A stretch of DNA of 64,000 nt, from NCBI RefSeq assembly GCF_949628215.1, contig NC_134311.1:13888582-13952581 (forward strand), written 5' to 3'. The translations under genes and the position numbers were made by a program. Under the pieces are notes generated by a model. It saw only the letters and a list, made by a program, of their open reading frames with translations, was not told the DNA's origin and searched no databases. Within the stretch, counting starts at the first letter, position 1. The number at the start of each line of letters is the position of its first letter. Origin of the DNA: Phalacrocorax aristotelis (Eukaryota; Chordata; Aves; Suliformes; Phalacrocoracidae). Shown one piece after another: positions 1-12,650 of the stretch.

Positions 1-533
1 AACTCACTCTGCAAATATTTGTGCAAACAGAAATAGATTACAAAAAGGCGGCAGTGTGATTTCTAAGTCTGAATGAAGCTGCTGATATATTTTTATAACA
101 GCAAATGTTTGTGGTTTAAATCTCTTCCTTTGACATCATTTTTTTGTTTAGGTGAATCTAGGACAGAGAGACTGACCAAATCTGGAAAATGAGTATTTAA
201 AAAAAAGTCACTAGAGAATATGCTTCTACTTCAGTATATAGGATACGTGTCTAAATCAACCATCCTTCTTCTTGAATGTTGTCATTGTGTTGTAATTAAT
301 ACATTATTGCTTTATGAAAAATAGTTAAGCAAACACTGTCTCTGCTCTGCAACTGTTATAGGCACAGAATTAAAACCTGCATGCTTTGTCAGGGCTTTTT
401 TTTAGATTTTGTAGCCTAAGGGGTAAAAAACAACTCACATTAAAGTTACTCTACACTGTACTGTGAGATTAATATTCAGATGTTTTACATAACAGTGTGA
501 AGCTTCTACCTAAATTTTGGTTTTCTATTTCAG
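1..533. other. Non-coding stretch, nothing recognised
   Basis: AT-rich DNA with stop codons in all frames and no repeat family I can recognise. Its last 18 bases are a pyrimidine-rich tract ending in CAG that could act as a splice acceptor for the segment carrying mir-31. Confidence 0.5.
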
Positions 534-744
534 ATCAAACAAATCACAGTTGAAGATTATACAATTCCCACAGATGCCTTTCCAAGAAGTTCCTTTGTGC
601 AGAGCTGGAGGGGAGGCAAGATGTTGGCATAGCTGTTGACCTAAAAACCTGCTATGCCAACATATTGTCATCTTTCCTGTCTGTTTGCGGCAGAGGGAAA
701 TTCTGCATTGTAATGGGCATTTGGAACAGCTTTAGCCTTTAAAG
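534..744 (+). other. Possible non-coding exon containing pre-miR-31
   Basis: The segment is preceded by a T-rich tract ending in CAG at 531-533 and followed by a donor-like AAAG|GTAACT at 744/745. It contains the whole mir-31 hairpin. The reading frames are short, so any transcript would be non-coding. In mammals MIR31 lies in the host lncRNA MIR31HG, within an intron rather than an exon as far as I recall. That this is an exon is my inference from the two splice-like sites only. Confidence 0.3.
598..690 (+). ncRNA. MIR31: microRNA precursor miR-31
   Basis: A near-perfect hairpin has arms at about 614-635 and 650-671 and a 14-base loop. The 5' arm begins AGGCAAGATGTTGGCATAGC, which I recognise as mature miR-31-5p in its bird form (T where mammals have C in GATGCTGG). 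The 3' arm begins TGCTATGCCAACATATTGTC, the miR-31-3p strand. The 13-base inner stem (ATGTTGGCATAGC with GCTATGCCAACAT) is perfectly self-complementary, and pairing continues outward from GGCAAGAT to ATTGTCATCTT. miR-31 is a conserved animal microRNA processed by Drosha and Dicer; the seed is GGCAAGA. The strand follows from the order of the arms. In humans it lies at 9p21, away from the CARTPT/MCCC2 block, so its position here is notable. Confidence 0.96.
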
Positions 745-3700
745 GTAACTTGAAATGCCATTTTTCTGGCCCTGCTTTTCAGTCAATGTGGTTAAGTGTT
801 TATTAGTTATATAACTACCGAAGGAGGGACAGAAGTTGAAAGATTATTTTGGTTATTCAAATGACAAACAGTTTAACTTGTTTTGAAACTGTGAGCATAG
901 AGATGGAGGAAGGGGGCTGGGGAGACTTGGGGAGGCTGTCAGGGGACAGGGCATGGATTGGATGTTTCACTGCCTGACCTGTACATGTTTGCAGAGAGAT
1001 TATAAATTGTCAGTTAGCAGCTTGCATAGAGGTAATTCCGTTTACAGATTTATACCATAATTCTGATCATATACTCCTTCCCTATGTACTTTTAATGTTT
1101 GTACTTTCTGTTAAGAGCATCTAGTAAAGGGTTTTGAACAATCAGAATACAGTGGAAGTCAAAAAATGAATGAGCTCCCACTAAAGAAATATTGTAGCTG
1201 CATTTCACTGATCTATTTCCAATACTTAAATAAGAATAAAAAAAACAGTAAAACTTGATATTGAAGAAGGTCTCGTGGTTGCTGTACAGGGAACCTCAAG
1301 AAGAATGTAAATCACATGAATTATAAAATTGCTACATATACTTAATCTACATAAGGTGTTACTTCACAAAATTAGAGTTTTGGTTACAGAATCTAAGATT
1401 AGAGCCTTGATCAGAAGTAGTAGTACTACTTTAGAAAAACGTAATGAAACAGAACTTGGTTCCAGATTGTGTACATTTGCAGTAGTCCTTTTACACTCAC
1501 AACTCTTCCTGTCACTTAAATATTGAGTTTGATCTGCATATAAAAAAGAAAGATAAATCTGTTACAACTAGGTTGTGTCATTGCCAAACCTAACTTTGGG
1601 TTAGTGTCTGCCCCCACTATAACAGAAGGATAACAAATTAAATGCTCCTATCACTTTCAGCTATCTAGTATTCAGTTTTATTTAATCTCTACACTTAAGC
1701 CATGTATCTTCAGTGGGAGGTCATGCAGGTGATCTATGAACTTCTTATTTTAGTATTCTAATGCACTCATGATCACAAACATAGAGCAATGCACTGAATA
1801 TAGTTGTAGAAAATTCTGTCATTCTTGCAAACATACAGAATTCTCTCCTGACTTACGCTGAAATTAATCTGGTATATAAATAAAAAGGTCTGAAGGCCAA
1901 AACGCATAACATTACTCCCATTCTTAAAGCAGGATGCAGACACAACCGAAAATTCAGCTCCCCTCCTGCCCCAAGCCTACCATGGGTCCACAGAGCAGTT
2001 GTCATCTTCCTTGTGGTAAGACGACTTCTTGCTCTCTAATAGGTAGCATCCCATTATTTGAGTGCTTAGCCTGTTGTTACTGGACCATTTATCAGTGCTA
2101 CTGTTCTAATAATAAAATTAATCCTACTAATAAAATTAATCCTGCTTGGTTTTCTGAAAGGAAGAAATGGTGGGAGGCTATCTAACTTGTTAGAATGAAT
2201 TAGAGAGAAATGGAGAAGGGTGTTTCCTATAGGAAAACAGTGATAATGATCTGGTCTTCATTTCAGCAGTGATCAAGTCTTCAAATAACTTCTGTAGAAC
2301 CAGTGTTCCCTCTGGACCTCACAAGCAGAGGTGACAAGATGCTTGTTCCTGTAGAGTAACAACCCTTCTTTCTCAAATCTTAAAAGACAGCTCAGGCCCT
2401 GTATTACTGACTTTTAAATACTGTGTTTTTGCTGGAGCATAGTGAAATCTGCTACAGTACAATTGTTCATTACTTTCAAGGGAACAAGTTTAAAGCATGT
2501 GGACACAATATTCCAGTCCTAAGCAAATTATACCACTAGTGTGATGCCTGAATGCTAGCAATAGAAGTGGTTCAGCATTTCTCTTTCATTGCCTCAGGAT
2601 CATCGTAACTCTGAAAATAACAGAATGGTTTATACTTTGTACTTACTGATGCAAGTTTTGTTTGCTTATCCAATACCAAAGACCTGCTGCTTGCATGTTT
2701 TCCAGCTTTCTACAGAAATTCTTTCAAGTTCAGGTAAAACATTACATTATCCCAAATGTAAAAGAAGTTATTAAACAGACAGTGTACACTTTGAACTTAA
2801 TAAAATTGCAGTCCTGCTGTCTTCAATAGATTCAGCAGAATTTAGGCTTGGTATTTAGTCATCAGAAACAAAAATTCTGATAATTTTGGTAGTTTTGCTA
2901 ATGTTTAAAAGCTTAAGCTTTTAAAATTTAAAACATAAATTCATTTTCCAGCCTTCATAAAAAACAGATGCTTCTCTGTTTAGAAAACACTTTTCCTGTG
3001 CTTTCCACAACAGATGTGGCTTAGAAGAGTAGCATACTAACCCTGCATAGTGCTGTTGACTCCTGTCTTAAGCCAGGGCATCACTATCTGTATGTCTGGC
3101 AATTGCAGATTTGCACGGAATGTAACTGCTTGCTGATGAGTTTCTAGGCAATTCCTTTTAGTTTTTGTTTCAACTAAGGAGTCCGTATAGGAGGCAATAC
3201 AAGTACACGAAAAGCCCCATTTCTGAGTATCCATCTAAATAACAGGCCCTTGGTCTTGCAAAATAAAAGTTTGTGTCTAAAGAATAGTTTGCAAGTCCTA
3301 AGACAGTTTTGGTCACAATTCTTAAGTGTAACGTATACTCACAGTATTTTTCCTTTCCCTCCTCTAAACTCTTACATTCACTAAACATGTGACACTGGAA
3401 TGGTTTCCATATTTTTTGTTTCATTTTAGGCACAGATGAAAGTCTTTAAAACTCATAGCACCACTTAAGAAAGTAGCTGCTTTTTTGCCATTCCTTTGTG
3501 TTTATTAAGAAGTTATTTTTCATTTGCATAGTAATATTTCATAGATGCTTCACAGCAGCTCTTTCATTTTGAGCTCTGTTTATGATTGTGTTGCTGAACT
3601 TCATAGTCTGTATTATAATAGAATGGTGACCCTCAGAACAGTCTTGCAGTTTTGGGCAGGCAGCTGCCTTTCTTCCCCAAACTGCTTCAGAACCTTAAGT

Positions 3701-6700
3701 CTGTGGTGTGTCACCTCATGAACCAACTAAATTAGAACAGGTCTCAAAAAAACCCAGCCAAACTCAAAACCCCAGAAGATTTTAATTCCAAATTTAAAAG
3801 GAAAAAGTCAACATAATTCCATTTGAGATATCTCAAGTGTTTGATAACAGGCCAGGGAAGCACAGGTGACCTTTTTCTTTTCAAGTCTGGAGTCACATTT
3901 TTAAAAGAACACTCCATGGTACAAATATTCTTTGCCTGACCCTCCTCCCAAAGAACTGTCACTGTTATAATGCAAACATGTTACTTCCACCTCGTAACTT
4001 CAATATGTTAAAAAAGATGATTCCAGGTAATGCAACCTGGGCAAGACATAGCTGGGTCTGTACTGACATGCAGACTATAGTTTTCTTATGCCCTTCACCC
4101 TGAAAACAGAAGGTATTTCAAAGGAGATCATGAAGATGTTTTAGTGTGGGTATTCACAACTAACTAAAGCCTTAACCAGTTAACTAGGTGGAATGTAGCA
4201 GCATTCATTACAAAAAACAGCATGTTATAGGCTGCTTTTTATTATATTATGATCTGGTGTTATATAATATTATAAATTCCCAGAGTTTATCAGAAGATGC
4301 AACTGTTACTTATTTTAGCATCTTAAGCATTTCCTTTTGTCTGCTGCTTTCAACTGGATTTCACTCAAGCAAGAATGGATTGGAAACTAAAAACTACATC
4401 TTGTGAAGCATTCAGAATTTTCTGCGGTTTGCGGGACTGGACCAGGAAGTTAAATTTTTTTAAACTTTCTGTAAAGTTTTGACCTAACGTTTCTGAAAAA
4501 TTGCATTTCAGCTGCACTTAAATTTTTTGTTTCAGCTCCAACTTTACATAAGGCCTCTAAGAGACTGGCCTTATCCTCAACAAACTAGATAGAAATCAGC
4601 ATATTCTATGAAGAGAGATGTATTATGGCAAAACCTTATTATTTCTGCAGGAAACAACTGCGCTGTAGAAACAGTATGTCTACTAGACTATAGATATTGT
4701 AAACCATATCTGCTACATCATAAGAAACATTCTCAGTAAGTGCACTTCAAGTAAAGGATAGCTGGTTTACTTGTTTTTTGTGGGAATAGATTTAAAATTT
4801 ATGTTAAAGTTAGTCTGATAGGCTCTGAAGAATGATAAATGGTGCAGAAAAGATCTGAACAGGAACAAAGAAAATGATCCATATCTTTATTGCCAAATAC
4901 AAGACAGGGCAGAATTATACAGAAGGGGAAGGCAAGGTCCTGGGATGAGATTCTGACCTTGCTAGTGTCAGCATAACTACTGTTCCATCCTTGTTTAGGA
5001 TGAAGATACAGCCATGGAATGGTTTATAACTTTTCTTTTATGAACTACAATCCTTAAAAATGTTCAGGTACTGTGCCTCACTTATCCTTCTAACAGATAT
5101 TCCTTGTCACTAGTGCTTATGTACTCTGCTTCCCCTTTGACACAGCAGTAGAGGGAACTTGAAGGCCTCTTCATGTTGCCAGAGAAGGAGAGAATTCGTC
5201 CTGGAGGGAGCTGGGGAATGCAACACATAAGCACTCCACCAGGCAGACCAGTGGGTGACCAGTGGGTGACCTTTTTTAGTCAGCAAGATTCAACAGCAGT
5301 TGGCAAGCTCGGCTCCTGTGACCATGGAATACCTTGTAAATATAGCACAAAGGTTGTCCAAAATAGGAAAATACCATGGGGGGGAGGGGTCGGAAGGAAA
5401 AGATAATTGAAGTCACTAACACAAAGTATCTTCAGAAATAAGTGGAAGAGGAAGCAAAGAGACTTTGTATCTCCAGCGATCCAATTATGCTCTGGACTGG
5501 ACTTGGCACTTAGAATCTCTTATCTGATTTGACGTGACTACAGATTGTATGTAGCATTGATTTTTCTCTCCCCTGCTACTTGATAATTGCTACCACAATT
5601 GAGGTATGCAGTGAGGCAAGAAAAGGCACAGAACAAAGGTTTCTGTTCTTTCATACTTCTGTGATCATGGCACAAATAAAAACAAACTGCTTGTTTCAAT
5701 CTGTCGACTTGTCTGAAGGGTAGCTGTCAAAATTGTTCTGGAAGGCAAAGGCCTATCCTCATCCAGATCAACTGCAAAATGTCTTTTATGGAGGGAGTTT
5801 ATAACTGTTCTCTCATAGCACACACAGACCTACTGCATAAGTCAAAACAAGAAATGCTCCTCAAACAAAGCACTGTATTGAAAGCTGTTTGTCAACCATT
5901 GTTTGGTTCTTAACTTGTAATTTTTTTCAGTAAATAACAAAGATTTTGCTGGCCTGCCATAATAACTGCAATTGGAAGTATAGATAAATTAGGTAAATAA
6001 ATTTGAATCTAGGTTGGCTGCTGGTAGCAGTTTCTTAAAATATTATTGTTCTTGTTAATAACCAAGTTATTTCTTAGATTGTTTTCAAGAGCATATGCAT
6101 GCTAGTACTTCAAAAATACTTGGTTTTCAGTAGCTCCTTTGACAAATGTTCCCTAGCATTAAGTATTCTGGATATTCCATTCATGGCTTCTGCCAGCTCT
6201 GTAGAGCATGTCTGATCTTTAATCATTCAGGGGTAAGTTGCATTGTTTCTAATTGATGGTTTATCTACCATTAACTGATTATTGAGATTAGTTAGCTATT
6301 TAAGTTGTGGGAGCTCACTTTTTATATTCACTGCTGCATTCATGTTCTTTTAGAGCTGAAACATTTCCCAGTGCTGAAATACATGCCTAACTGGAGGAAA
6401 AGGAAAGTGGACTTAATTGATGGGAAATGGAATGAAACTGTCTACTTACTGCCATTCAGGGAGGAAAAAGTAGGCTTACTTGGGAAAGACAAGACAAAGT
6501 TAATGGTACTAAAGAAAGTAGTTCTGTTTGCTCAAGAACAAGAAGAAACTGGAGGAAAGTTGGCATGTACAGAAGGAAAACTATTTCAAAGCTCTTCCCT
6601 CTTTTTCCGTCATGTGATGAAACTTGCTTATATCTGCTGCTGACCCACCCGTATGCATGCATGCGTACAGAAAGGTTTATTAATTAACAGGTAGATAAGT

Positions 6701-6930
6701 ATGTGTGTGTATGCACAGTAGCAATTCAGAAATATCTTGGTAGGGCTCTGCGTAATGTTTTTTAAAATTAATGCAGCACCAAGTCATTCTTTAGTGAACT
6801 TTCCCACCTCAAAATCAGTCTTTCTTGAACCACAAACCACAACACAAAAAAGCACAAACACAGATGAACTGTCTCATTCCCTTACACAGCACAAAAGGGA
6901 GAAGCTACAATTTCTGTGAATAAGGTCAAC
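745..6930. other. Intergenic DNA, no gene recognised
   Basis: About 6.2 kb of AT-rich DNA with only short open frames on both strands (longest about 112 codons at 6305-6643, with no recognisable domain). I found no splice-linked coding series, RNA gene or clear repeat. A short alternating purine/pyrimidine patch lies around 6652-6716 (TGCATGCATGCG and TGTGTGTGTATG). Confidence 0.5.
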
Positions 6931-6935
6931 ATTTT

Positions 6936-7534
6936 TGTCACAGTTTAACCCCATCCAGCAACTCAGCCCCCCCCAGCCGCTCGCTCACTCACCCCCACAG
7001 CGGGATAGGGGAGAGAATCAGATGGGTGAATAAAAGTGAGAAAGCCCATGGGTTGAGATAAAGACAGTTTAACAGGTAAAGCAAAAGCCATGCACACAAC
7101 AAAAGCAAAACAAGGAATTCATTCACTGCTTCCCATGGGCAGGCAGGTGTTCAGCATCTCCAGGAAAGCAGGGCTCCGTCTCGCATAATGGTGACTTGGG
7201 AAGACAGACGCCATCACTCCCAGCATAACCCCTTCCTCCTTCTTCCCCCAGCGTTATACACTGAGCATGACGCCATATGGTGTGGGATATCGGTGTGGCC
7301 GGTTGGGGTCAGCTGTCCCAGCCGTGTCCCCTCCCAACTCCTTGTGCACCCCCAGCCCATTCGCTGATGGGGTGAGGTGAGAAGTAGAAAAGGCCTCGAC
7401 TCAGTATAAGCCCTGCTCAGCAGGAACTAAAACATCCCTGTATAGTCAATGCTGTTTCCAGTACAAATCCAAAACATAGCCTGGTACTAGCTACTGTGAA
7501 GAAAATTTACTTTATCCCAGCCAAAACCAGCACA
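6936..7534 (-). mobile_element. Solo LTR, avian ERVL type
   Basis: Read on the minus strand this begins TGTGCTGGTTTTGGCTGGGA and ends GGGGTTAAACTGTGACA. These are the ends of a very common bird LTR that I recognise from its text. Internal landmarks also fit: ATGGCGTCATGCTCAG-type U3 sequence, a TATAA-like box before GCTGGGGGAAGAAG, a GACGCC/CTTCCCAAGT block, and CTGTCTTTATCTCAACCCA near the end. TG...CA termini are present. The flanks ATTTT (6931-6935) and ATTTC (7535-7539) fit a 5-bp target duplication with one later change, as expected for ERVL. No internal viral genes adjoin it, so it is a solo LTR left by LTR-LTR recombination. Family assignment is from memory; the exact subfamily is unknown. 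Confidence 0.85.
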
Positions 7535-9296
7535 ATTTCTTACACCCCTGTTTTACAGTCAGAAAGCTGGTAAATAAATTCATATGATTCATAAGAAATC
7601 GTCATTAAGGGCACAAGAAATTGCTCATGTCTATCTGTAAATGCATATTGCTGTTCTCAAAGTGTGCATCTGGACTAATTTTAATTAAGGCAATACCTCT
7701 TCAGGCAATCTGCTGGATTTACTGAAGTAACCATCAGCTGGATGGTTGCTAATCTGGGCTCCTGGCTACTGATTTATGCAGATATCTCATTTTCAGGCAT
7801 AATATACATAATGCAGGAAATTGGTGTGATCATTACTCTACCAGTTGCTATTCTCCAACAAATCCCAACAAATACTATGCACACTCCACTGCTTCCACCT
7901 TCTGCTGAGTTTATAGAACAGGATGGAAGAATTTATCTGTGTGTATAGATATATTTAACAGTGCTTGGATGAGCATATTCTCATAATGAGGTCATAAAGC
8001 AGGTCAAAAAGGAGTAGAAAAGCTCATCCAGAATTTCGGTGACATGAAAAGTCTCCAGTGCTGTGTTTCTTCTGAGCAGGGGTGACTTGCAAAAGCCTCA
8101 TCAGGGAGAGATCTGCAGCTGCTTTATCCAGATGTCTAGACCTGCTGTGACGATGCTACAAGCTTGCATCCTTTTTAACACTACTATCACTTTAGATAGG
8201 GTAAAAAAAGGTGAAGAAGGATGTAAACACTAAATACATAATATCCATAACTTCAGTACTGTTAAGGAAAAGCTTATTTGAGTAATCATGAGTTCATGCA
8301 TACTGCTTACCTTGATCATGTCTCTTTAGTTCTCGGCATATAGGTCTTCAGGGCAGCATATTTCCCTCTAGCTTTTCCATTGCAAAGCTGGGACAAAGTT
8401 GTTTCCAAAAACAGAAGTCTCCTCAGAGTAACCAGCACCTGCTTGTGTTCATGGTGTGCAGGGGCCAAACCCTGCACCGGTAACTCTGGATAATGCCGGA
8501 ACCTCATTCACTGCTCAGTGCGCCTTCCACTGCCCCAAATCTGAAGTGACAGCAGGAACCTGAAGGCTCACACATGTTCCTCCAATAGCTAGCTATTGCC
8601 CAGACAGGAAGGCAGTAATTAGTGCATCTATATGTACCTCACATGTTAATTTGAACAAACACCATCAGAAATCTTCGATCTGAACTTTTACCCCAATATT
8701 TCTTTGGATCTACCACCACCTTTCCAACAAGCACGGAAGTTTCTCAAAAAGGAGTTTTCACCATGTCTTCAACATAAGGCAGGAATTCCTCAGTGACTTT
8801 TCAAATCTCCAACACTTTGTAAATTGCACAAGAAATAGTGCAATAGCAAGGACATGACATAAGTAGATCCAAAGCAGAAAAAATACGCAGCTTGGCTAGG
8901 GTACAGCACTAGTATTTGAACAAAAACACATCTGATGCAACTTCCAGTGGATCAGTTCTCTTATTTTAAAAATGAAGAGGACTGCCAGTCCCTAAGATGT
9001 CCATAAATTGAAGATTTTTTCTGTTCAGATTAATTCATACAGAAAACCAGAATTGCATATAATTTATAAAGTTTTCTGTAGAAACTACTCAACAGCTGTA
9101 GAGTTTAATAGAGAACAGCATATTTTTGTCACTTTTCAAAAACCTCCTACAGAATTATGTAGCATATATTGTTCTTGTTGCACAGCAGTGATTCTCCAAG
9201 AATCCTCCAGTAAGATCACCATTTTCTGTTTAATTCTATGGGTTTCTCAATGAACGAAGAAGTCAGTCCAAGTATTTTGCACATTAATATAACCAA

Positions 9297-9338
9297 TTTT
9301 TTTCATTTTTTCATTTTTCATTTTTTCATATTTTTTCT
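9297..9338. repeat. TTTTTTCA-type simple repeat
   Basis: About five imperfect units of the form T5-6CA run in tandem (TTTTTTTCATTTTTTCATTT and on). This is a short microsatellite with no evident function. Confidence 0.85.
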
Positions 9339-10796
9339 ACATTATCTATGTAGATTTTTGTCATAATTGCTGGTTGAGTCTGGAATAACTTTTCCACATA
9401 AGACTATTAGTAAAACTAGGTAAATTTGAATCCAATTTAAATTCACAAGATGCCAGTTATAAAAAGATGTATAAGAGTTGGTAGTCGGTGAGTTGAATAT
9501 GTGTAAGATATATGCTGAAGAATATGAGGACCAACAATAGTGCTGAATATATATTTAATATATTTAAAGAAAAAAATACTTCAGGCCACAATAATTAATT
9601 CAGCACTAGGGAAAAGACTTAAGTGACATTTCTGGGCCTGGCAGTGTCTCACAATTACTACCAAAATTAATTAAAGCATCTCAAAACCCACCAGTTTTGT
9701 CTCCTGAACCACAATGTTCCTTATGTATGTAATAGGTGTGAAATATTAGATACTAGAACCTGCTAGATCAGCTCAAATGAGAGCATGACATATTCCAAAT
9801 TTCTGTCATCTAATGTGTATCAGGAATACAGCAATGTGTGGGTATGAAGGGATGAGGAGCTGGCAGCCTGCTCTTGCAGCCTAGGTGGGCCAGAGTGCAC
9901 CAGCTTAGGTGGTGTGCCTTCACATCCACTAGCCTCCATTGGTGCATTATGGAGCACTACCTGCACAGCTAGTGTTTATAATATACTGTCAGGATTAAAA
10001 AAGTCCCACTTTTATTTTGTTTCATACCTATTGCTACAAATAAATGAGCTAATCCATCTTTGATTCTGCACTTTAAGAAAACTTACAATCACCATATTTT
10101 GCCTACAAGAAGTAGCTTGAATAACATAACACCCAGACTGTATTGGTGTGTTCTTCAGGTGAATTTAGTAATACAGTTTTGGGTTGTTTTTTTTTAAAAA
10201 TCTGTGCTCAAGTGCAGAAAAATATCTCCCCCTGCTGGACTTTGTAAAGACGACTGTTAATTTCATGGATATAAATGAGACGTGAGGTTACAATAAAACT
10301 ACAGCTTGTATAGCGTCCTCCATGGATATGGCACACAAGAGGTTATAATACCACATTTTCTTTTGTGCTTTCCATTGCACTCTTAATTTTAGTTGCATTT
10401 GGTTTAATACATCAGCCCACTGTGATCATTACTTTCATTTCGGTGATGTCTATTTGGCAAAGATGTGCACATTGGTCTGAAGTGTTACCTATTTTATGGA
10501 TAAATGCAAGCAGACAACAGCTCCCAATGTCATCTCCCTAATTCAAAATCAGTATTCAATTATACTTTAAACAACTCTGTAGATTAAAGAAAGTTTTATA
10601 TTGGCCTGGAAGATACTGAAGCTAACTTTTTAATGCTTAGTTATTGCATTGCTCAATTAACTCTGTGGGGTGGTTTCTTTAATTCCATATAGATGGTATG
10701 AAAATGTAATAAAAAGAAAAAAGAGGAAAACCTGTAAAAGATAGTTCTAAAATCTTGTTGCAAATATTCCTAAACTCACTGACTATTCTGAAGGTT

Positions 10797-10817
10797 AAAA
10801 AAAAGGGGGGGGGGGGG
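10797..10817. repeat. A8G13 homopolymer tract
   Basis: Eight A followed directly by thirteen G. Such a G run is slippage-prone and can form quadruplex structures; its exact length in an assembly is often unreliable. Confidence 0.9.
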
Positions 10818-11081
10818 CCTTACTAATGTACAATTGCTCTACAGATCTTTTTGGAAAAGACAGATAAATTTCTAGCTTATACGACACAGAAAAGTATACC
10901 TGAAAATCATGTGCCATCAATTAACTCTAAATACTCTGGAAAGTCAGTCAAAAGAAATGTAATTTGACCAGATCCATGCAAATAATCATGCCAGAATTCC
11001 AGCTCCAGAAGTGGGAAAATCAACACATCTAGTGTGACAAAGACTGTGGTGAAGAATGGTGGGGTGTAATGTATTTTCACA

Positions 11082-12650
11082 GAATAATAGAATCTGTTGT
11101 TTGGGTTAGAAGGAACCTTCAGAAGTCATCTAGTCCACCCCACCCTGCAGTGAGCAGGGACGTCTTCAACTAGGTCAGGTTGCGCAGAGCCCCATCCAGC
11201 CTGACCATCAATGTTTCCAGGGATGGGGCATCTACCACCTCTCTGGGCAACCTGGACCAGTGTTTCACCACTGTGACAGTAAAGAATCTCTTCCTTATAT
11301 TTAATCTAAATCTACTCTCTTTTAGTTTAAAACCATTACCTCTTGTCCTTTTGCTACAGATCCAGATGTCTGTTCCCATCTTTCTTATAAGCACCTTTTA
11401 GGTACTGAAAGGCTGCAATAAGGTCTCCCTGGAGACCTTCTCTCCTCCAGGCTGACTAACCCCAACTTTCTCAGCCTGTCCTCGTAGGAGAGGTGCTCCA
11501 GCCCTCAGACCATTTTTGTGGCTTCCTTTAGACCTGCTCCAACAGTTCCATGACTTTCCTGTGCTGAGGGCTCCAGAGCTGGACGCAGTGCTGCAGGTGG
11601 GGTCTCACCAGAGCAGAGCAGAGGGGCAGAATCACATCCCTCAGCCTAATGGCCACGCTTCTTCTGATGCAGCCCAGGATACAGTTGGCCACCTGGGCTG
11701 CAAGCGCACATTGTTGGCTCATGTCCAACTTTTCATCCACCAGTACCCCAAGTCCTTCTCCACAGGGCTGCTCTCAATCCCTTCCTCCCCCAGCCTGTAC
11801 TGATACAGGGGGTTCCCCCAACCCAGGTGCAAGACCTTGCGCTTGGCTTTCTTGAACCTCATGAGTGTCACGTGGGCCCACTACTTGAGCTTGTCCAGGT
11901 CCCTCTGGACGGCATCCCATCCCTCAGGCATGTCAATGGCACCACCCAGCTTGGCGTCATCTGCAAACTTGCTTAGGGTGCACTCAATCCCACTGTCTAT
12001 GTTATTGATGAAGTTATTAAACAGTACTGGTCCCAGTACGCACCCCTGAAGGACACCACTTATCGCTGATCTCCATCCAGATATTGAGCCATTGACCACT
12101 ACCTTCTGTATGCAACCACCCAACCAATTTCTTATCTACCAAACAGTTCATCAATCAAATCCATATCTCTTCAATTTAGAGAGAAGGATGCTGTAGAGGA
12201 CCATGTCAAAGGCCTTACAGAAGTCCGGAGAGGTGACATCTATAGATCTTTTCTTGTCCACTGATGTAGTCACTCCACTACAGAAGGCCACTAAGTTGGT
12301 CAGGCAGGACTTGCCCTCACTGAAGCCATGCTGGCTGTCTTGAGTCACCTCCCTGTCCTCCATGTGCCTTAGCGTAGCTTCTAGGATGATCTGTTCTATT
12401 ATCTTCCCAGGCACAGATGCGAGGCTGACAGGACGGTAGCTCCCAGGGTCCTCCTTTCTACCCTTTTTAAAGGTGGGCACAATGTTTGCCTTCTTCCAGT
12501 CCCCAGGGACTTCACCTGACTGCCACGACTTTTCAAATATCATGGAGAGTGGCTTGGCAACTACATCAGCCAATTCCCTCAGGACTCCGGGCTGTATCTT
12601 GTCAGATCCCATTTTGCTAGGCCATAGGTTCATTTGTCTACTTCAGACAT
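11082..12650 (-). mobile_element. CR1 LINE, 5'-truncated, reverse-transcriptase end
   Basis: A minus-strand CR1 retrotransposon about 1.55 kb long. The 5' part (12151-12633) encodes reverse-transcriptase fingers and palm, with [37 protein letters not shown] and a [13 protein letters not shown] block. The next piece (11881-12123) holds the catalytic-type FADDAKLGG (about 11956-11967). Then come PLCSALVRPHLQHC (11528-11740) and HWSRLPREVVDAPSLETL (11170-11394), and the 3' end with a TTATTCTGTG-like tail typical of CR1. The frame is broken: there is a stop after the YGFD segment near 12151, and frame changes between later pieces. It lacks ORF1 and the endonuclease, so it is a dead copy. CR1 is the dominant LINE of birds. 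Confidence 0.95.

Larger units (their letters stand above)
7540..11080. other. Intergenic DNA, no gene recognised
   Basis: AT-rich sequence with scattered short frames (longest about 81 codons at 9008-9253). No domain or splice series was recognised. It contains two short simple-sequence tracts, listed separately. Confidence 0.5.

Noticed and set aside
1-6930. Search for the 3' end of MAP1B, the usual neighbour beyond CARTPT
   Set aside because: No MAP1B-like coding text or 3' exon was seen in the window.
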